Origin: Pseudomonas japonica
Lineage (GTDB): Bacteria > Pseudomonadota > Gammaproteobacteria > Pseudomonadales > Pseudomonadaceae
NCBI RefSeq assembly: GCF_900188455.1
Contig: NZ_FZOL01000006.1
Coordinates: forward strand, 186,001-250,000
Direction: 5' to 3'
Length of the DNA stretch: 64,000 nt
Every line of letters begins with the position of its first letter. Within the stretch, counting starts at the first letter, position 1. Positions 26,264-41,348 of the stretch are shown one piece after another. The notes below the pieces were generated by a model that was not told the origin of the DNA, made no database searches, and saw only the letters and a program-made list of their open reading frames with translations. A program made the translations under genes and the position numbers.

Positions 26264-27564
26264 CGCTGGTGTACGCAGTTGCCGGCGGCAAAGGTCTGCC
26301 GAATGGTCCGGTCATCCCCCAGGGTGGTCAGCACGAACAGCGTCTCCTCGATGCTGTTCGACTGCTGCAACCGGTAATCCAGCAACGGCGTGGCCTTGTA
26401 GTCGAGCACCACGAAGTCGGCATCGTTGCCGGCCTTCAGGCTGCCGATCCGGTCATCCAGGCTCAGCGCCCGGGCACCGCCCAGCGTCGCCAGGTAAAGC
26501 GACTTGAACGGATGCAGGCGCGCGCCCTGCAGCTGCATGACCTTGTACGCTTCGTTCAGGGTGTTGAGCAGCGAGAAGCTGGTGCCGGCGCCGACATCGG
26601 TGCCCAGGCCGACCTTGACCTTGAACTGCTCGGCCTGGGGCAGGTTGAACAGGCCGCTGCCGAGGAACAGGTTGGAGGTCGGGCAGAACGCCACGGCCGA
26701 GCCGGTCTCGGCCAGGCGCTGGCATTCGGCGTCGCACAGGTGCACGCCGTGGGCGAATACCGAGCGCTCGCCGAGCAGCTTGAAGTGGTCGTACACGTCC
26801 AGGTAGCCGTTCTGCTCGGGGAACAGCGATTTCACCCAGTCGATTTCCTTGAGGTTCTCGCTCAGGTGGGTGTGCATGTACAGGCCGTCGTACTCGCCCA
26901 GCAGTTGCCCGGCCAGCTGCAGTTGCTCCGGGGTGCTAGTCGGGGCGAAGCGTGGGGTCACCGCGTAGTGCAGGCGGCCCTTGCCGTGCCAGCGCTCGAT
27001 CAGCGCCTTGCTCTCGGCGTAGCCGGATTCGGCGGTGTCGGTCAGGTAGTCCGGGGCATTGCGGTCCATCATCACCTTGCCGGCGATCATCCGCAGGTCG
27101 AGGCGTTCGGCTTGCTCGAAGAAGGCGTTCACCGACTCCGGATGCACGCTGCCGAACACCAGCGCGGTGGTGGTGCCGTTGCGCAGCAGTTCCTCGATGA
27201 AGATCTTCGCCACCTTGTCGGCATGGGCCTTGTCGGCGAACTGCTTCTCGCAGGGGAAGGTGTAGGTGTTCAACCAGTCCAGCAGTTGCTCGCCGTAAGA
27301 GCCGATCATGCCGGTCTGCGGGAAGTGGATATGGGTATCGATGAAGCCCGGGGTGATCAGGCTGTCCTGGTAGTGCACCACCTCGATATCGGCGGGCAGG
27401 CTCGGCAGCAGCTCACTGGCATGGCCCAGGGCGCTGATCTTGCCCTGGTCGACCACCAGCAGGCCGTCCTCGAAATACTCGAAGGAATTCTCCACACCCA
27501 CGTCGGCGGGGTCGGCGATGCTGTGCAGGAGGGCGGATCGGTAGGCTTTGCGGGTTGCGCTCAT
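26260..27564 (-). CDS. guaD: Guanine deaminase
   Basis: This is a 434-aa amidohydrolase converting guanine to xanthine and ammonia. Zn ligands are visible: [17 protein letters not shown] near residue 75 (HxH), [12 protein letters not shown] near 230, HGVHL near 270, and GTDVGAGTS near 325 (Asp). It ends convergently against aqpZ with a 4-base overlap. It is last in the xdhA-xdhB-xdhC-guaD run and starts 10 bases after xdhC. Its product xanthine is the substrate of Xdh. Confidence 0.96.
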   Translation of the reverse strand: MSATRKAYRSALLHSIADPADVGVENSFEYFEDGLLVVDQGKISALGHASELLPSLPADIEVVHYQDSLITPGFIDTHIHFPQTGMIGSYGEQLLDWLNTYTFPCEKQFADKAHADKVAKIFIEELLRNGTTTALVFGSVHPESVNAFFEQAERLDLRMIAGKVMMDRNAPDYLTDTAESGYAESKALIERWHGKGRLHYAVTPRFAPTSTPEQLQLAGQLLGEYDGLYMHTHLSENLKEIDWVKSLFPEQNGYLDVYDHFKLLGERSVFAHGVHLCDAECQRLAETGSAVAFCPTSNLFLGSGLFNLPQAEQFKVKVGLGTDVGAGTSFSLLNTLNEAYKVMQLQGARLHPFKSLYLATLGGARALSLDDRIGSLKAGNDADFVVLDYKATPLLDYRLQQSNSIEETLFVLTTLGDDRTIRQTFAAGNCVHQR

Positions 27565-27574
27565 AACGGTCTCG

Positions 27575-28420
27575 TCAGATGGCGTGGCTGCGCCGCGAGG
27601 GCGGCAGCAGTTGGGCGATGGGTTCAGCGTTCACGGCCGGGTTGTGCTGGCCGAAGCTGGCGTTGTAGGTGGCGATGATCTCGGCGGCGATGGACACGGC
27701 GATCTCGATCGGCAGCTTGCCCTTGACCTCGGCCAGGCCCATCGGGCAACGCATGCGTTGCATGCGCTCGGCGTCGAAGCCGCGGTCGCGCAGGCGGTGC
27801 TCGAACTTGGCGCGCTTGGTCTTCGAGCCGATCAGGCCGAACCAGGTGAAGTCGTTGCGCTTGAGGATGGCGGCGGTGAGTTCCAGGTCGAGCTGGTGGT
27901 TGTGGGTCATGACGATGCAATAGCTGCCCGGGGGCAGTTCGTCGACCTCATCGACCGGCTCTTCGCTGACGATCTTGCTGACCCCGGCGGGGAGGGTCTC
28001 GGGGAATTCCTGCTCGCGCGAATCGATCCAGCGTACCCGGCAGGGCAGCGCGGCGAGCAAGGGTACCAGAGCGCGGCCGACATGGCCCGCGCCGAACACG
28101 GCGATCTGTGCCTGCACCGCGCCCATGGGTTCGAACAACAGCACGGTGGCGCCGCCGCAGCACTGGCCGAGGCTGGCGCCCAGGCTGAAGCGCTCCAGGT
28201 GCGGTGCTTCGCGGCCTTCGGCGAGCATCTGGCGGGCGATGTGCATGGCCTTGTATTCCAGATGGCCGCCGCCGATGGTGTCGAACAGCTGGAAGGCACT
28301 GACCACCATCTTCGAGCCGGCGTTGCGCGGGGTCGAGCCGCGCTCTTCGATGATGGTCACCAGGACACAGGGTTCGCCCTGGGCCTGAAGGTCGGCGAGG
28401 GCGTTGATCCATTGATGCAT
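27575..28420 (-). CDS. xdhC: Xanthine dehydrogenase accessory protein XdhC
   Basis: This is a 281-aa XdhC, which binds and inserts sulfurated molybdenum cofactor into the XdhB subunit. The N-terminal XdhC/CoxI domain contains EPCVLVTIIEERGSTPRNAGSKMVV and GGGHLEYKA, and a Cys pair appears in LGQCCGGATVLL. The C-terminal Rossmann domain starts IAVFGAGHVGRALV near residue 130. It is downstream of xdhB, separated by a REPIN of about 100 bases, and upstream of guaD. Confidence 0.95.
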   Translation of the reverse strand: MHQWINALADLQAQGEPCVLVTIIEERGSTPRNAGSKMVVSAFQLFDTIGGGHLEYKAMHIARQMLAEGREAPHLERFSLGASLGQCCGGATVLLFEPMGAVQAQIAVFGAGHVGRALVPLLAALPCRVRWIDSREQEFPETLPAGVSKIVSEEPVDEVDELPPGSYCIVMTHNHQLDLELTAAILKRNDFTWFGLIGSKTKRAKFEHRLRDRGFDAERMQRMRCPMGLAEVKGKLPIEIAVSIAAEIIATYNASFGQHNPAVNAEPIAQLLPPSRRSHAI

Positions 28421-28447
28421 GATGTGGGTCCTCGGTTGTCATCAGTG

Positions 28448-28547
28448 CGACCGCTTCGCGGTCGTTCGCGGGCAAGCCACGCTCCTACGGGGGTAATCGT
28501 GCGTGTGTAGGAGCTGGCTTGCCTGCGAAGGGCTGCAAAGCAGCCCC
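28448..28547. repeat. REPIN between xdhB and xdhC
   Basis: GCGGGCAAGCCACGCTCCTAC on one arm and GTAGGAGCTGGCTTGCC on the other form an inverted pair. It occupies the 132-base xdhB-xdhC gap and could stabilise the upstream mRNA or lower xdhC-guaD expression. Confidence 0.8.
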
Positions 28548-28552
28548 GCCCT

Positions 28553-30952
28553 TTACTCGGTCACAGCCTCGACCTCGACCGAGGCCTCCCGCGCCGCCAC
28601 CACCTTCCTCATCTGCTCGCAGCCCCACAGCACCCGCTCCGGCGTCGCCGGGGCGTCGATGTTCGGCTGCTCGCGGTAGTCGGCCATGCTCGCCACCGCA
28701 TCCTTGATCGCGCACCAGGCGGCGATCCCCAGCATGAACGGCGGCTCACCCACGGCCTTGGAATGGAACACCGTGTCTTCCGGGTTCTTGCGGTTTTCCA
28801 CCAGGCGCACGCGCAGGTCGATCGGCATGTCCGCCACCGCCGGGATCTTGTAGCTGGCCGGGCCGTTGGTCATCAGCTTGCCCTTGGCGTTCCACACCAG
28901 TTCCTCGGTGGTCAGCCAGCCCATGCCCTGGACGAAACCGCCCTCGACCTGGCCGATGTCGATGGCCGGGTTCAGCGAGGCGCCGACGTCATGCAGGATG
29001 TCGGTACGGAGCATCTTGTACTCGCCGGTCAGGGTGTCGACGATCACCTCGCAGCACGCCGCGCCGAAGGCGTAGTAATAGAACGGCCGGCCACGGGCCT
29101 GGTTGCGGTCGTAGAAGATCTTCGGCGTGCGGTAGAAACCGGTGCTCGACAGCGACACCTGGGCGAAGTACGCCTGCTGGATCAGCGTCTCGAAAGTGAT
29201 GAACTCGTCGCGGACGCGCACATGGTTGTTGCGGAACTCGACGTCTTCCTCGGTGACCTTGTACTGCCGCGCGGCGAACTCGACCAGGCGCTTCTTGATG
29301 ATCTCGGCGGCGTTCTGCGCGGCCTTGCCGTTCAGGTCGGCACCGCTGGACGCCGCGGTCGGCGAGGTGTTGGGCACCTTGTCGGTGTTGGTCGCGGTGA
29401 TCTGGATACGCTCGAAATCCACCTGGAACACCTGCGCCACCACCTGCGCCACCTTGGTGTTCAGGCCCTGGCCCATCTCGGTGCCGCCATGGTTCAGGTG
29501 GATGCTGCCGTCGGTGTAGATATGGATCAGCGCACCGGCCTGGTTGAGGAAGGTCGCGGTGAAGGAGATGCCGAACTTCACCGGGGTCAGCGCCAGACCT
29601 TTCTTGAGGACCGGGCTGTTGGCGTTGAAGCGGCGGATCGACTCGCGGCGTTCGGCGTAGTCGGCGCTGGCTTCCAGCTCGGCGGTCATCTCTTCGAGCA
29701 TGTTGTGCTCGACGGTCTGGTAGTAGTGGGTGACGTTGCGGTCGGTCTTGCCGTAGTAGTTGGCCTTGCGCACCGCCAGTGGATCGAGCGCCAGGTGACG
29801 GGCGATGCGGTCCATCACTTCCTCGATGGCGACCATGCCCTGCGGCCCGCCGAAGCCGCGGTAGGCGGTGTTCGACGCGGTGTTGGTCTTGCAGCGGTGA
29901 CCGTGCACCGTGGCGTCGCCGAGGTAGTAGGCGTTGTCCGAGTGGAACATCGCGCGGTCGACGATGGAGCCGGACAGGTCAGGCGAGTAGCCACAGTTGC
30001 CGGCCAGATCGAAGTCGATCCCGTGCAGACGACCGCTGTCGTCGAAGCCGACGTCGTATTCGACGTAGAAGGGATGGCGCTTGCCGGTCATGGTCATGTC
30101 CTCGACCCGTGGCAGGCGCATCTTGGTCGGCTGACCGGTGAGGCGCGCGATCACCGCGCACAGGCATGCCGGGCTGGCCGCCTGGGTTTCCTTGCCGCCG
30201 AAGCCGCCACCCATGCGGCGCATGTCGAGGACGATCTTGTTCATCGGCACGTCGAGCACTTCGGCCACCAGTTTCTGCACTTCGGTGGGGTTCTGCGTCG
30301 AGCAGTAGACGATCATGCCGCCGTCTTCGGTGGGCATCACCGAGGACACCTGAGTCTCCAGGTAGAAGTGCTCCTGGCCGCCGATGTGCAGGGTGCCCTG
30401 CAGGCGGTGCGGGGCGCTGGCCAGGGCGCTGGCCGAGTCGCCGCGCTGGTGGGTGTGGCTGTCGAGCACGAAGTGCTTCTTGCGGAACGCCTCGACCACA
30501 TCGAGCACCGGTTCCAGGTCTTCGTACTCGATGATCGCCGCCATCGCCGCGCGGCGCGCGGTGTCCAGGTCGCGAGCGGCCACGGCGACCACCGGCTGGC
30601 CGAAGAACTCCACCTTGTCGATGGCCAGCAGCGGATCGCCGGCGACCACCGGGCCGATGTCCTTGAGGCCGGGAATGTCTTCATGGGTGATGGCGATGCG
30701 CACGCCCTCGAAGGCGTAGCACGGGCTGGTATCGACCCGCAGGATGCGCGCGTGGGCACGGTCGGCGGTGCGCGCGTAGACGTGCAACTGGTTGGGGAAT
30801 TCCAGGCGGTCGTCGATGTACACCGCTTCGCCGGACACCTGTTTGTCGGCGCTGTCGTGCTTGACGCTGCGACCGACGCCGGTGGTCAGGTCCTGGCTGA
30901 ACAGTTCGGCCAGTTCCGCCTGGCTCTTGGCGACGTGATGATGGTTAGACAT
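28553..30952 (-). CDS. xdhB: Xanthine dehydrogenase, molybdenum-binding subunit
   Basis: This is the 799-aa large subunit of bacterial xanthine dehydrogenase, holding the molybdopterin cofactor and oxidising hypoxanthine and xanthine to urate. Motifs include GQEHFYLET near residue 195 (cofactor contact Gln), GGGFGGKET near 250, RGFGGPQ near 365, HGGTEMGQGLNTK near 490, and the catalytic Glu in VGEPPFMLG near 715. Length is normal for XDHB. The ATG at 30952 overlaps the xdhA stop by 8 bases, so the two subunits are coupled. Confidence 0.96.
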   Translation of the reverse strand: MSNHHHVAKSQAELAELFSQDLTTGVGRSVKHDSADKQVSGEAVYIDDRLEFPNQLHVYARTADRAHARILRVDTSPCYAFEGVRIAITHEDIPGLKDIGPVVAGDPLLAIDKVEFFGQPVVAVAARDLDTARRAAMAAIIEYEDLEPVLDVVEAFRKKHFVLDSHTHQRGDSASALASAPHRLQGTLHIGGQEHFYLETQVSSVMPTEDGGMIVYCSTQNPTEVQKLVAEVLDVPMNKIVLDMRRMGGGFGGKETQAASPACLCAVIARLTGQPTKMRLPRVEDMTMTGKRHPFYVEYDVGFDDSGRLHGIDFDLAGNCGYSPDLSGSIVDRAMFHSDNAYYLGDATVHGHRCKTNTASNTAYRGFGGPQGMVAIEEVMDRIARHLALDPLAVRKANYYGKTDRNVTHYYQTVEHNMLEEMTAELEASADYAERRESIRRFNANSPVLKKGLALTPVKFGISFTATFLNQAGALIHIYTDGSIHLNHGGTEMGQGLNTKVAQVVAQVFQVDFERIQITATNTDKVPNTSPTAASSGADLNGKAAQNAAEIIKKRLVEFAARQYKVTEEDVEFRNNHVRVRDEFITFETLIQQAYFAQVSLSSTGFYRTPKIFYDRNQARGRPFYYYAFGAACCEVIVDTLTGEYKMLRTDILHDVGASLNPAIDIGQVEGGFVQGMGWLTTEELVWNAKGKLMTNGPASYKIPAVADMPIDLRVRLVENRKNPEDTVFHSKAVGEPPFMLGIAAWCAIKDAVASMADYREQPNIDAPATPERVLWGCEQMRKVVAAREASVEVEAVTE

Positions 30953-32396
30953 AAGCGGTCACCCGGGTCTCGATGTGCGGTGTTTGCAGTTCGACGAAGT
31001 ACTTGCGCAGCAGGTTCTGCGCGCCCAGCAGGCGGTATTCCTTGCTCGCGCGGAAGTCCGAGAGTGGGGTGAAATCCTCGCTCAGGGCCTGGCAGGCCTT
31101 TTCCAGGGTGGCCTGGTTGAACGGCTTGTCGAGCAGCGCGGCTTCGCAGGCATGGGCGCGTTTGGGGATCGCCGCCATGCCGCCGAAGGCGACCCGGGCC
31201 TGTTCGATCACACCGTTTTCGATGCGCAGGTTGAACGCCGCGCACACCGCGGAAATGTCGTCGTCCAGACGCTTGGACACCTTGTAGGCGCGGAACGCCC
31301 AATGCTCGCGGGCTTTCGGCACGATGATGCGCTCGATGAACTCGCTTTCCTGGCGGGCGGTGACGCGGTAGTCGATGAAATAGTCTTCCAGCTTCAGGGT
31401 GCGGGTGTCGTTGCCCTTGCGCAGGACGATCTGCGCGCCGAGGGCGATCAGCAGGGGCGGCGAGTCGCCGATCGGCGAGGCGTTGCCGATGTTGCCGCCG
31501 AGGGTGCCCTGGTTGCGGATCTGCAGCGAGGCGAAGCGGTGCAGCAGCTCGCCGAAGTCCGGGTACTCGGCGCTGAGGGCGTCGTAGCAGTCGGTCAGCG
31601 GAGTGGCGGCGCCGATTTCGATGCGGTCGTCGAAATGCTCGACACGCTTCAGTTCGGCGACGTTGCCCACATAGATCATCACCGGCAGGGTGCGGTGGAA
31701 CTGGGTCACTTCCAGGGCCAGGTCGGTGCCGCCGGCGAGCAGGCGGGCCTCCGGATGCGAGCCGTAGAGGTCGGCCAGGTCAGCCACGGTCAGGGGTACC
31801 AGGCAACGCTTGTCGCCGCTGTTCAGCTCGCCGGTTTCACTCGGGGCGATGGCCTTGAGGCGCTCGATGGTCTGCGCCTGGGCGGCGTCGAACTGGTCGG
31901 GCCTGGCCTGGCAGCACGCCTGGTCGGCGGCGGCGAGGATCGGCCGGTAGCCGGTGCAGCGGCACAGGTTGCCGGCCAGGGCTTCCTGGGCCTTGTGCAG
32001 GTCCGGGGCATCGCTGTTCTTCTGCAGGGCGAACAGCGACATGACGAAGCCAGGCGTGCAGAAGCCGCATTGCGAGCCATGGCAGTCAGCCAGTGCCTGC
32101 TGCACGCTGTGCAGCTTGCCCTGGTGCTTCAGGCCCTCGACGCTGATCAACTGCTTGCCGTGCAGCGAGGAAACGAAGGTCAGACAGGAGTTCAGGCTGC
32201 GGTAGCGCAGGCTGTCCTTGCCGTCTTCCTGGGTGAGTTCGGCGACCACCACCGAGCAGGCACCGCAGTCACCACTGGCGCAGCCCTCCTTGGTACCGGT
32301 CTTTCCCAGATGCTCGCGCAGATACTCGAGCACCGTCATGTTGGGGTCCAGGGCATGCTCACTGCGCAACTCCTGGTTCAAGAGAAACTGGATCAC
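30945..32396 (-). CDS. xdhA: Xanthine dehydrogenase, FeS/FAD subunit
   Basis: This is the 483-aa small subunit, combining two [2Fe-2S] domains with a FAD domain. The first cluster is in EGCASGDCGACSV (residues 38-50) with a further Cys in SLNSCLTF. The second is QCGFCTPGFVMS and LCRCTGYRPI near residues 110-150. FAD binding is in LLAGGTDLALEV and NQGTLGGNIGNASPIGDSPP. The start is GTG at 32396, with GAGG about 8 bases upstream. It is the first gene of the xdh-guaD operon. Two TTGAC/CTGAC-N6-GTCAR sites lie 62-100 bases upstream. Confidence 0.96.
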   Translation of the reverse strand: MIQFLLNQELRSEHALDPNMTVLEYLREHLGKTGTKEGCASGDCGACSVVVAELTQEDGKDSLRYRSLNSCLTFVSSLHGKQLISVEGLKHQGKLHSVQQALADCHGSQCGFCTPGFVMSLFALQKNSDAPDLHKAQEALAGNLCRCTGYRPILAAADQACCQARPDQFDAAQAQTIERLKAIAPSETGELNSGDKRCLVPLTVADLADLYGSHPEARLLAGGTDLALEVTQFHRTLPVMIYVGNVAELKRVEHFDDRIEIGAATPLTDCYDALSAEYPDFGELLHRFASLQIRNQGTLGGNIGNASPIGDSPPLLIALGAQIVLRKGNDTRTLKLEDYFIDYRVTARQESEFIERIIVPKAREHWAFRAYKVSKRLDDDISAVCAAFNLRIENGVIEQARVAFGGMAAIPKRAHACEAALLDKPFNQATLEKACQALSEDFTPLSDFRASKEYRLLGAQNLLRKYFVELQTPHIETRVTAYV

Positions 32397-32457
32397 GGAA
32401 GGGCCTCACAAGCGAAATTATTGTTGTTGAGCGGACTGAGGCGGAATGTATTCAGCC

Positions 32458-32473
32458 TTGACTTTCCGGTCAA
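32458..32473. promoter_or_regulatory. TTGAC-N6-GTCAA operator-like site C
   Basis: TTGACTTTCCGGTCAA is a perfect palindrome in its outer five bases. It lies 23 bases (about two helical turns) from site D, and both are in the xdhA promoter gap. Confidence 0.65.
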
Positions 32474-32480
32474 TGATTTT

Positions 32481-32496
32481 CTGACTCAAAGGTCAG
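32481..32496. promoter_or_regulatory. CTGAC-N6-GTCAG operator-like site D
   Basis: CTGACTCAAAGGTCAG is palindromic in its outer five bases and nearly identical to site B upstream of the purine permease. With site C it forms a tandem operator upstream of xdhA. The 464-base gap around it (32397-32860) otherwise holds only the REPIN and the gntR promoter. Confidence 0.65.
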
Positions 32497-32576
32497 GAAA
32501 TTTTCCGCGACTACCTCCGAAGTGCTGTCTTTCAGTGTAGGAGAACACGCTGTCTATCGTAGGCGCGGCCACTTCT

Positions 32577-32685
32577 TGTAGGAGCGTGGCTTGCCCGCGA
32601 AAGGACTGCGTAGCGGTCCCACATTGAGGTTGTCGGAGCCAGGGACCGCTACGCAGTCCTTTCGCGGGCAAGCCACGCTCCTACA
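32577..32685. repeat. REPIN between xdhA and the second gntR
   Basis: The left arm TGTAGGAGCGTGGCTTGCCC and right arm GGGCAAGCCACGCTCCTACA are perfectly inverted, with inner GGACYGCRTAGCGGTCC palindromes. It is the most symmetrical REPIN of the window. Confidence 0.85.
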
Positions 32686-32860
32686 GCCTCAGCGCCCCGA
32701 CTATCGCGTTTTCAATCTGGAACTCTGCAAGCAGCATGCCGACGATTCGGCTAGTCTGAGCGGTACCTTCGTGCAGTTGACGGCGCCTTTCATGCTGGCA
32801 GCAGGGCATTTGCGGTACACTTCCGCGTTTTTAGCCGTTAACCGATTTCGAAGGAAAACC

Positions 32861-33520
32861 ATGACGTTCAAGGCGCCGGACAGTCTCTCCGAGCAAATTG
32901 CCCATCACCTGGCCGAACAGATCATCGGTGGGGTACTCAAGCCCGCCGAGCGCATCCAGGAACAGAAAGTCACCCAGGCGCTGAATGTCAGCCGCGGTTC
33001 GGTGCGCGAAGCCTTGCTGATTCTCGAACGACGTCATCTGGTGACCATCCTGCCTCGTCGTGGCGCCCATGTGACCGAACTCAACGAGCACAACGTGCGC
33101 AGCCTGTGCACCCTGATGGGCGAGCTGTACATCCTGCTCGGCAACGCCGTGGCCACCGGCTATCAGAACCCGACCGACCTGGCGCCGTTCCTGGCCATCC
33201 AGCAGCGTCTGGCGCAAGCCTGCGAACGCAAGGACATCCGCGCCTTCGTCGAGGAAAGCTTCGCGGTGATGCGCGCCGCCTATCCGTTCGCCAACAACCC
33301 TTATCTGCAGGAAACGGTGGAAAACCTGCAGCCGGCCATGAGCCGTGCCTATTACCTGGCCCTGGACCGGCGCAAGGCGCAGATGAACGATTTCCTCGTC
33401 CTGTTCGCCCGCCTGCTGCAGGCGGTGATCGCCCGCGACCTGGCGCAGATCCGCGAAGTGCTCAGCCAGTACTGCCAGCGCAGTTGCGAGCTGGTGCTGT
33501 CAGCGCTGGTGACTGACTGA
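32861..33520 (+). CDS. GntR-family (FCD-like) regulator next to xdhA
   Basis: This is a 219-aa GntR regulator. Winged-helix residues 8-75 include LSEQIAHHLAEQIIGGVLKPAERIQ and VSRGSVREALLILERRHLV. A shorter helical effector domain (residues 85-215) follows, with weaker FCD metal residues than usual. The ATG at 32861 has an AAGGA site. It is divergent from xdhA, and its stop is 2 bases before smc, so smc may be co-transcribed with it. It is an alternative candidate for the TTGAC-N6-GTCAA sites in front of xdhA. Confidence 0.85.
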   Translation: MTFKAPDSLSEQIAHHLAEQIIGGVLKPAERIQEQKVTQALNVSRGSVREALLILERRHLVTILPRRGAHVTELNEHNVRSLCTLMGELYILLGNAVATGYQNPTDLAPFLAIQQRLAQACERKDIRAFVEESFAVMRAAYPFANNPYLQETVENLQPAMSRAYYLALDRRKAQMNDFLVLFARLLQAVIARDLAQIREVLSQYCQRSCELVLSALVTD

Positions 33521-33522
33521 CC

Positions 33523-37011
<3,489 letters not shown>

Positions 37012-37157
37012 AACAGGAAAAAGCGCACGATCTCAGAGCAAATTCCCTGTCAGTCGTGACAGACGGTGTAAAGTTATCTTTGGTCGTGCTAGCTTAATGT
37101 CAATTTTTCGCGCGTGGGTAAAACGTCAGTCAGAACATAGAGTTGGCGCCACGTTTT

Positions 37158-37183
37158 AAAGGGTTTTAACCCTTTTATTTTTC
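37158..37183 (+). terminator. Rho-independent terminator between smc and zipA
   Basis: AAAGGG (37158-37163)/CCCTTT (37170-37175) with a 6-base loop is followed by TATTTTTC. It lies about 150 bases past the smc stop and 30 bases before the zipA start. Confidence 0.6.
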
Positions 37184-37211
37184 AGCATTTTTTACAGAGG
37201 CACGGGATTAC

Positions 37212-38087
37212 ATGGAAATCGGTCTGCGCGAATGGCTGATCGTCATCGGCATCATTGTCATAGCCGGTATTCTCTTCGACGGCTGGCGCCGCATGCGTGG
37301 CGGCAAAGGCAAGTTGAAATTCCGTCTGGATCGCAGTTTCTCCAATCTTCCCGACGAAGAAAACAATGCCGAAGTGCTTGGCCCGTCGCGCGTGCTCGAT
37401 GCGCACCAGGAGCCGCAACTCGACGAAGACGACCTGCCGTCGATGAGCGCCCCGGCGCGCGAGCCCAAGGCGGGCAAGAACAACAAGCGTGGCAAGCGCG
37501 GCAACGAGCCGCAGCAGGGTGACCTCAACCTCAGCGCCGAACCGCGCGAGCCCGACCTGTTCAGCGATGCCGACGACGATTTCCCGGCGGACAACACCCG
37601 CGCCACCACCACCACCGGCTATGGCACCGCCGCCGAGGGCAAGGAACTGCCGCCGGTCGAGGAAGTGCTGGTGATCAGCGTGATTTCCCGCGACGAAGGT
37701 GGCTTCAAGGGCCCGGCCCTGCTGCAGAACATCCTCGAAAGCGGCCTGCGTTTCGGCGAAATGGACATCTTCCACCGTCACGAAAGCATGGCCGGCAACG
37801 GCGAAGTGCTGTTCTCCATGGCCAACGCGGTGAAACCGGGCGTCTTCGACCTGGACGACATCGACCACTTCAGCACCCGTGCCGTCAGCTTCTTCCTCGG
37901 CCTGCCGGGCCCGCGTCATCCGAAGCAGGCCTTCGACGTGATGGTCGCCGCCGCGCGCAAGCTGGCCCATGAACTGAATGGCGAGTTGAAGGATGACCAG
38001 CGCAGCGTAATGACCGCGCAGACCATCGAACACTACCGTCAGCGCATCGTCGAATTCGAGCGCCGCGCCCTGACCCAGAAGCGCTGA
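37212..38087 (+). CDS. zipA: Cell division protein ZipA
   Basis: This is a 291-aa ZipA, which anchors and bundles FtsZ at the inner membrane. The N-terminus [31 protein letters not shown] is the membrane anchor. A charged, disordered linker follows at residues 30-150 (Asp/Glu/Pro rich). The C-terminal FtsZ-binding domain starts near residue 155 ([40 protein letters not shown]). It lies between smc and ligA, the typical Pseudomonas order. Confidence 0.96.
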   Translation: MEIGLREWLIVIGIIVIAGILFDGWRRMRGGKGKLKFRLDRSFSNLPDEENNAEVLGPSRVLDAHQEPQLDEDDLPSMSAPAREPKAGKNNKRGKRGNEPQQGDLNLSAEPREPDLFSDADDDFPADNTRATTTTGYGTAAEGKELPPVEEVLVISVISRDEGGFKGPALLQNILESGLRFGEMDIFHRHESMAGNGEVLFSMANAVKPGVFDLDDIDHFSTRAVSFFLGLPGPRHPKQAFDVMVAAARKLAHELNGELKDDQRSVMTAQTIEHYRQRIVEFERRALTQKR

Positions 38088-38179
38088 ATACCAGAAATAC
38101 GCAAGAGCAGCCCAGGCCGATGCCAGTCAGTTGAATCCAATGGGGCCTCTTGGCTTGCACGAACCCTGTAATTGGATGG

Positions 38180-38299
38180 GCTCGTCGTGTGACGAACCAC
38201 CGCGAAAGGACCGCGCAGCGGTCCCCGATAGCGGTCAGGTCTGGGACCGCTGCGCAGTCCTTTCGCAGTGGTTCGTCACACGACAAGCCAGCTCCTACA
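38180..38299. repeat. Variant REP with extended inverted arms
   Basis: A 16-bp arm TCGTGTGACGAACCAC (38185-38200) is repeated inverted at 38268-38283. It flanks GCGAAAGGAC and GTCCTTTCGC and inner GGTCCC/GGGACC segments. The right side ends in CAAGCCAGCTCCTAC, but the left side lacks the matching arm. The 310-base zipA-ligA gap holds no gene besides this element. Confidence 0.75.
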
Positions 38300-38352
38300 A
38301 GACCCGCGCAAGCCCCAGGGTCTTTGTCCTCGAATGCAGGCCTCCCAACTGA

Positions 38353-40755
<2,403 letters not shown>

Positions 40756-40808
40756 CGCCGTGGCGGGACAAGTCATTGAGAAATGATGACTTTTTCTCGC
40801 CGCAGAGG

Positions 40809-40836
40809 TTGTAACTCTGTCTCAGACCGGTACAAT
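40809..40836 (+). promoter_or_regulatory. Sigma70-type promoter of ffs
   Basis: The -35 is TTGTAA (40809-40814) and the -10 is TACAAT (40831-40836), with a 16-base spacer, so transcription should begin near 40843. An 8-bp inverted repeat GCTCGTCA/TGACGAGC (40843-40850/40853-40860) directly follows. Confidence 0.75.
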
Positions 40837-40868
40837 GGCGCGGCTCGTCACCTGACGAGCTGCGTTAT

Positions 40869-40979
40869 GGTGGCCCCATCGGTCCCCCCGCAACGATTAC
40901 CCGTTAACCTGGTCAGGCCCGGAAGGGAGCAGCCACAGCGGGAACATTGTGTGCCGGGGTGTGGCTGGTGGGGCCGCCT
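40869..40979 (+). ncRNA. ffs: 4.5S signal recognition particle RNA
   Basis: This is the bacterial SRP RNA, about 110 nt. The conserved domain IV core GGTCAGGCCCGGAAGGGAGC (40911-40930) binds Ffh, with the GGAA tetraloop and the matching side AGCAGCCA. The ends GGTGGCCCC (40869-40877) and GGGGCCGCC (40970-40978) pair to close the long hairpin. The 5' end of the mature RNA is inferred from this pairing. The distance to dnaX, usually a close neighbour in Pseudomonas, is here 13.5 kb. Confidence 0.95.
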
Positions 40980-40990
40980 CCATTTCATAG

Positions 40991-41013
40991 ATCCTTGAAT
41001 TCTCAAGGATTTC
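40991..41013 (+). terminator. Probable terminator of ffs
   Basis: A perfect 8-bp stem ATCCTTGA (40991-40998)/TCAAGGAT (41003-41010) with a 4-base loop is followed by TTCT. The T-run is short. Confidence 0.5.
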
Positions 41014-41348
41014 TCGCTCAAAAAACCTAGAAGTGGACCAGTGCCGTAGAACACCTGAGTGGTGTGCTGTGATGGGCGTTCTATCCTCCATTCATCTTGG
41101 TCCTCAATCCCGATCAATAGCAGATTTGTCTGTTCCTTCGCTATCAAGCCATTCAGTTTGTAACCTCTCAGTCATGAACCTGTGACATCCGGCCAGTGAC
41201 GTGCCGTTGTTCGGCTTTGTAGCTGAGTGCGGATGCTGAGCAGCTATCGACGTGAGCGAAGTGGCAGGTCAGCACTGGCCATCAGCCACCGTGTACAATG
41301 CAGTGAATCGACAGGTCTCGTTGGCCTTACACGCATAGAAGGGGTGCC
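41011..41348. other. Gene-free left edge of the accessory region
   Basis: About 340 bases with no supported gene. Composition becomes more AT-rich than the core genome to its left. A TACAAT at 41294-41299 could be the -10 of the AbiJ-type gene, with no convincing -35. No integrase or tRNA-derived attachment site was recognised. Confidence 0.4.

Noticed and set aside
41285..41300. A TGTACAAT sequence as a seventh purine operator
   Set aside because: It lacks the left half of TTGTATACAA and lies in an unrelated accessory region; it is more likely a -10 element.
40979..41348. Attachment site (att) for an integrative element at ffs
   Set aside because: No integrase gene and no duplicated ffs 3' end were found near 54400, so site-specific integration is not supported.
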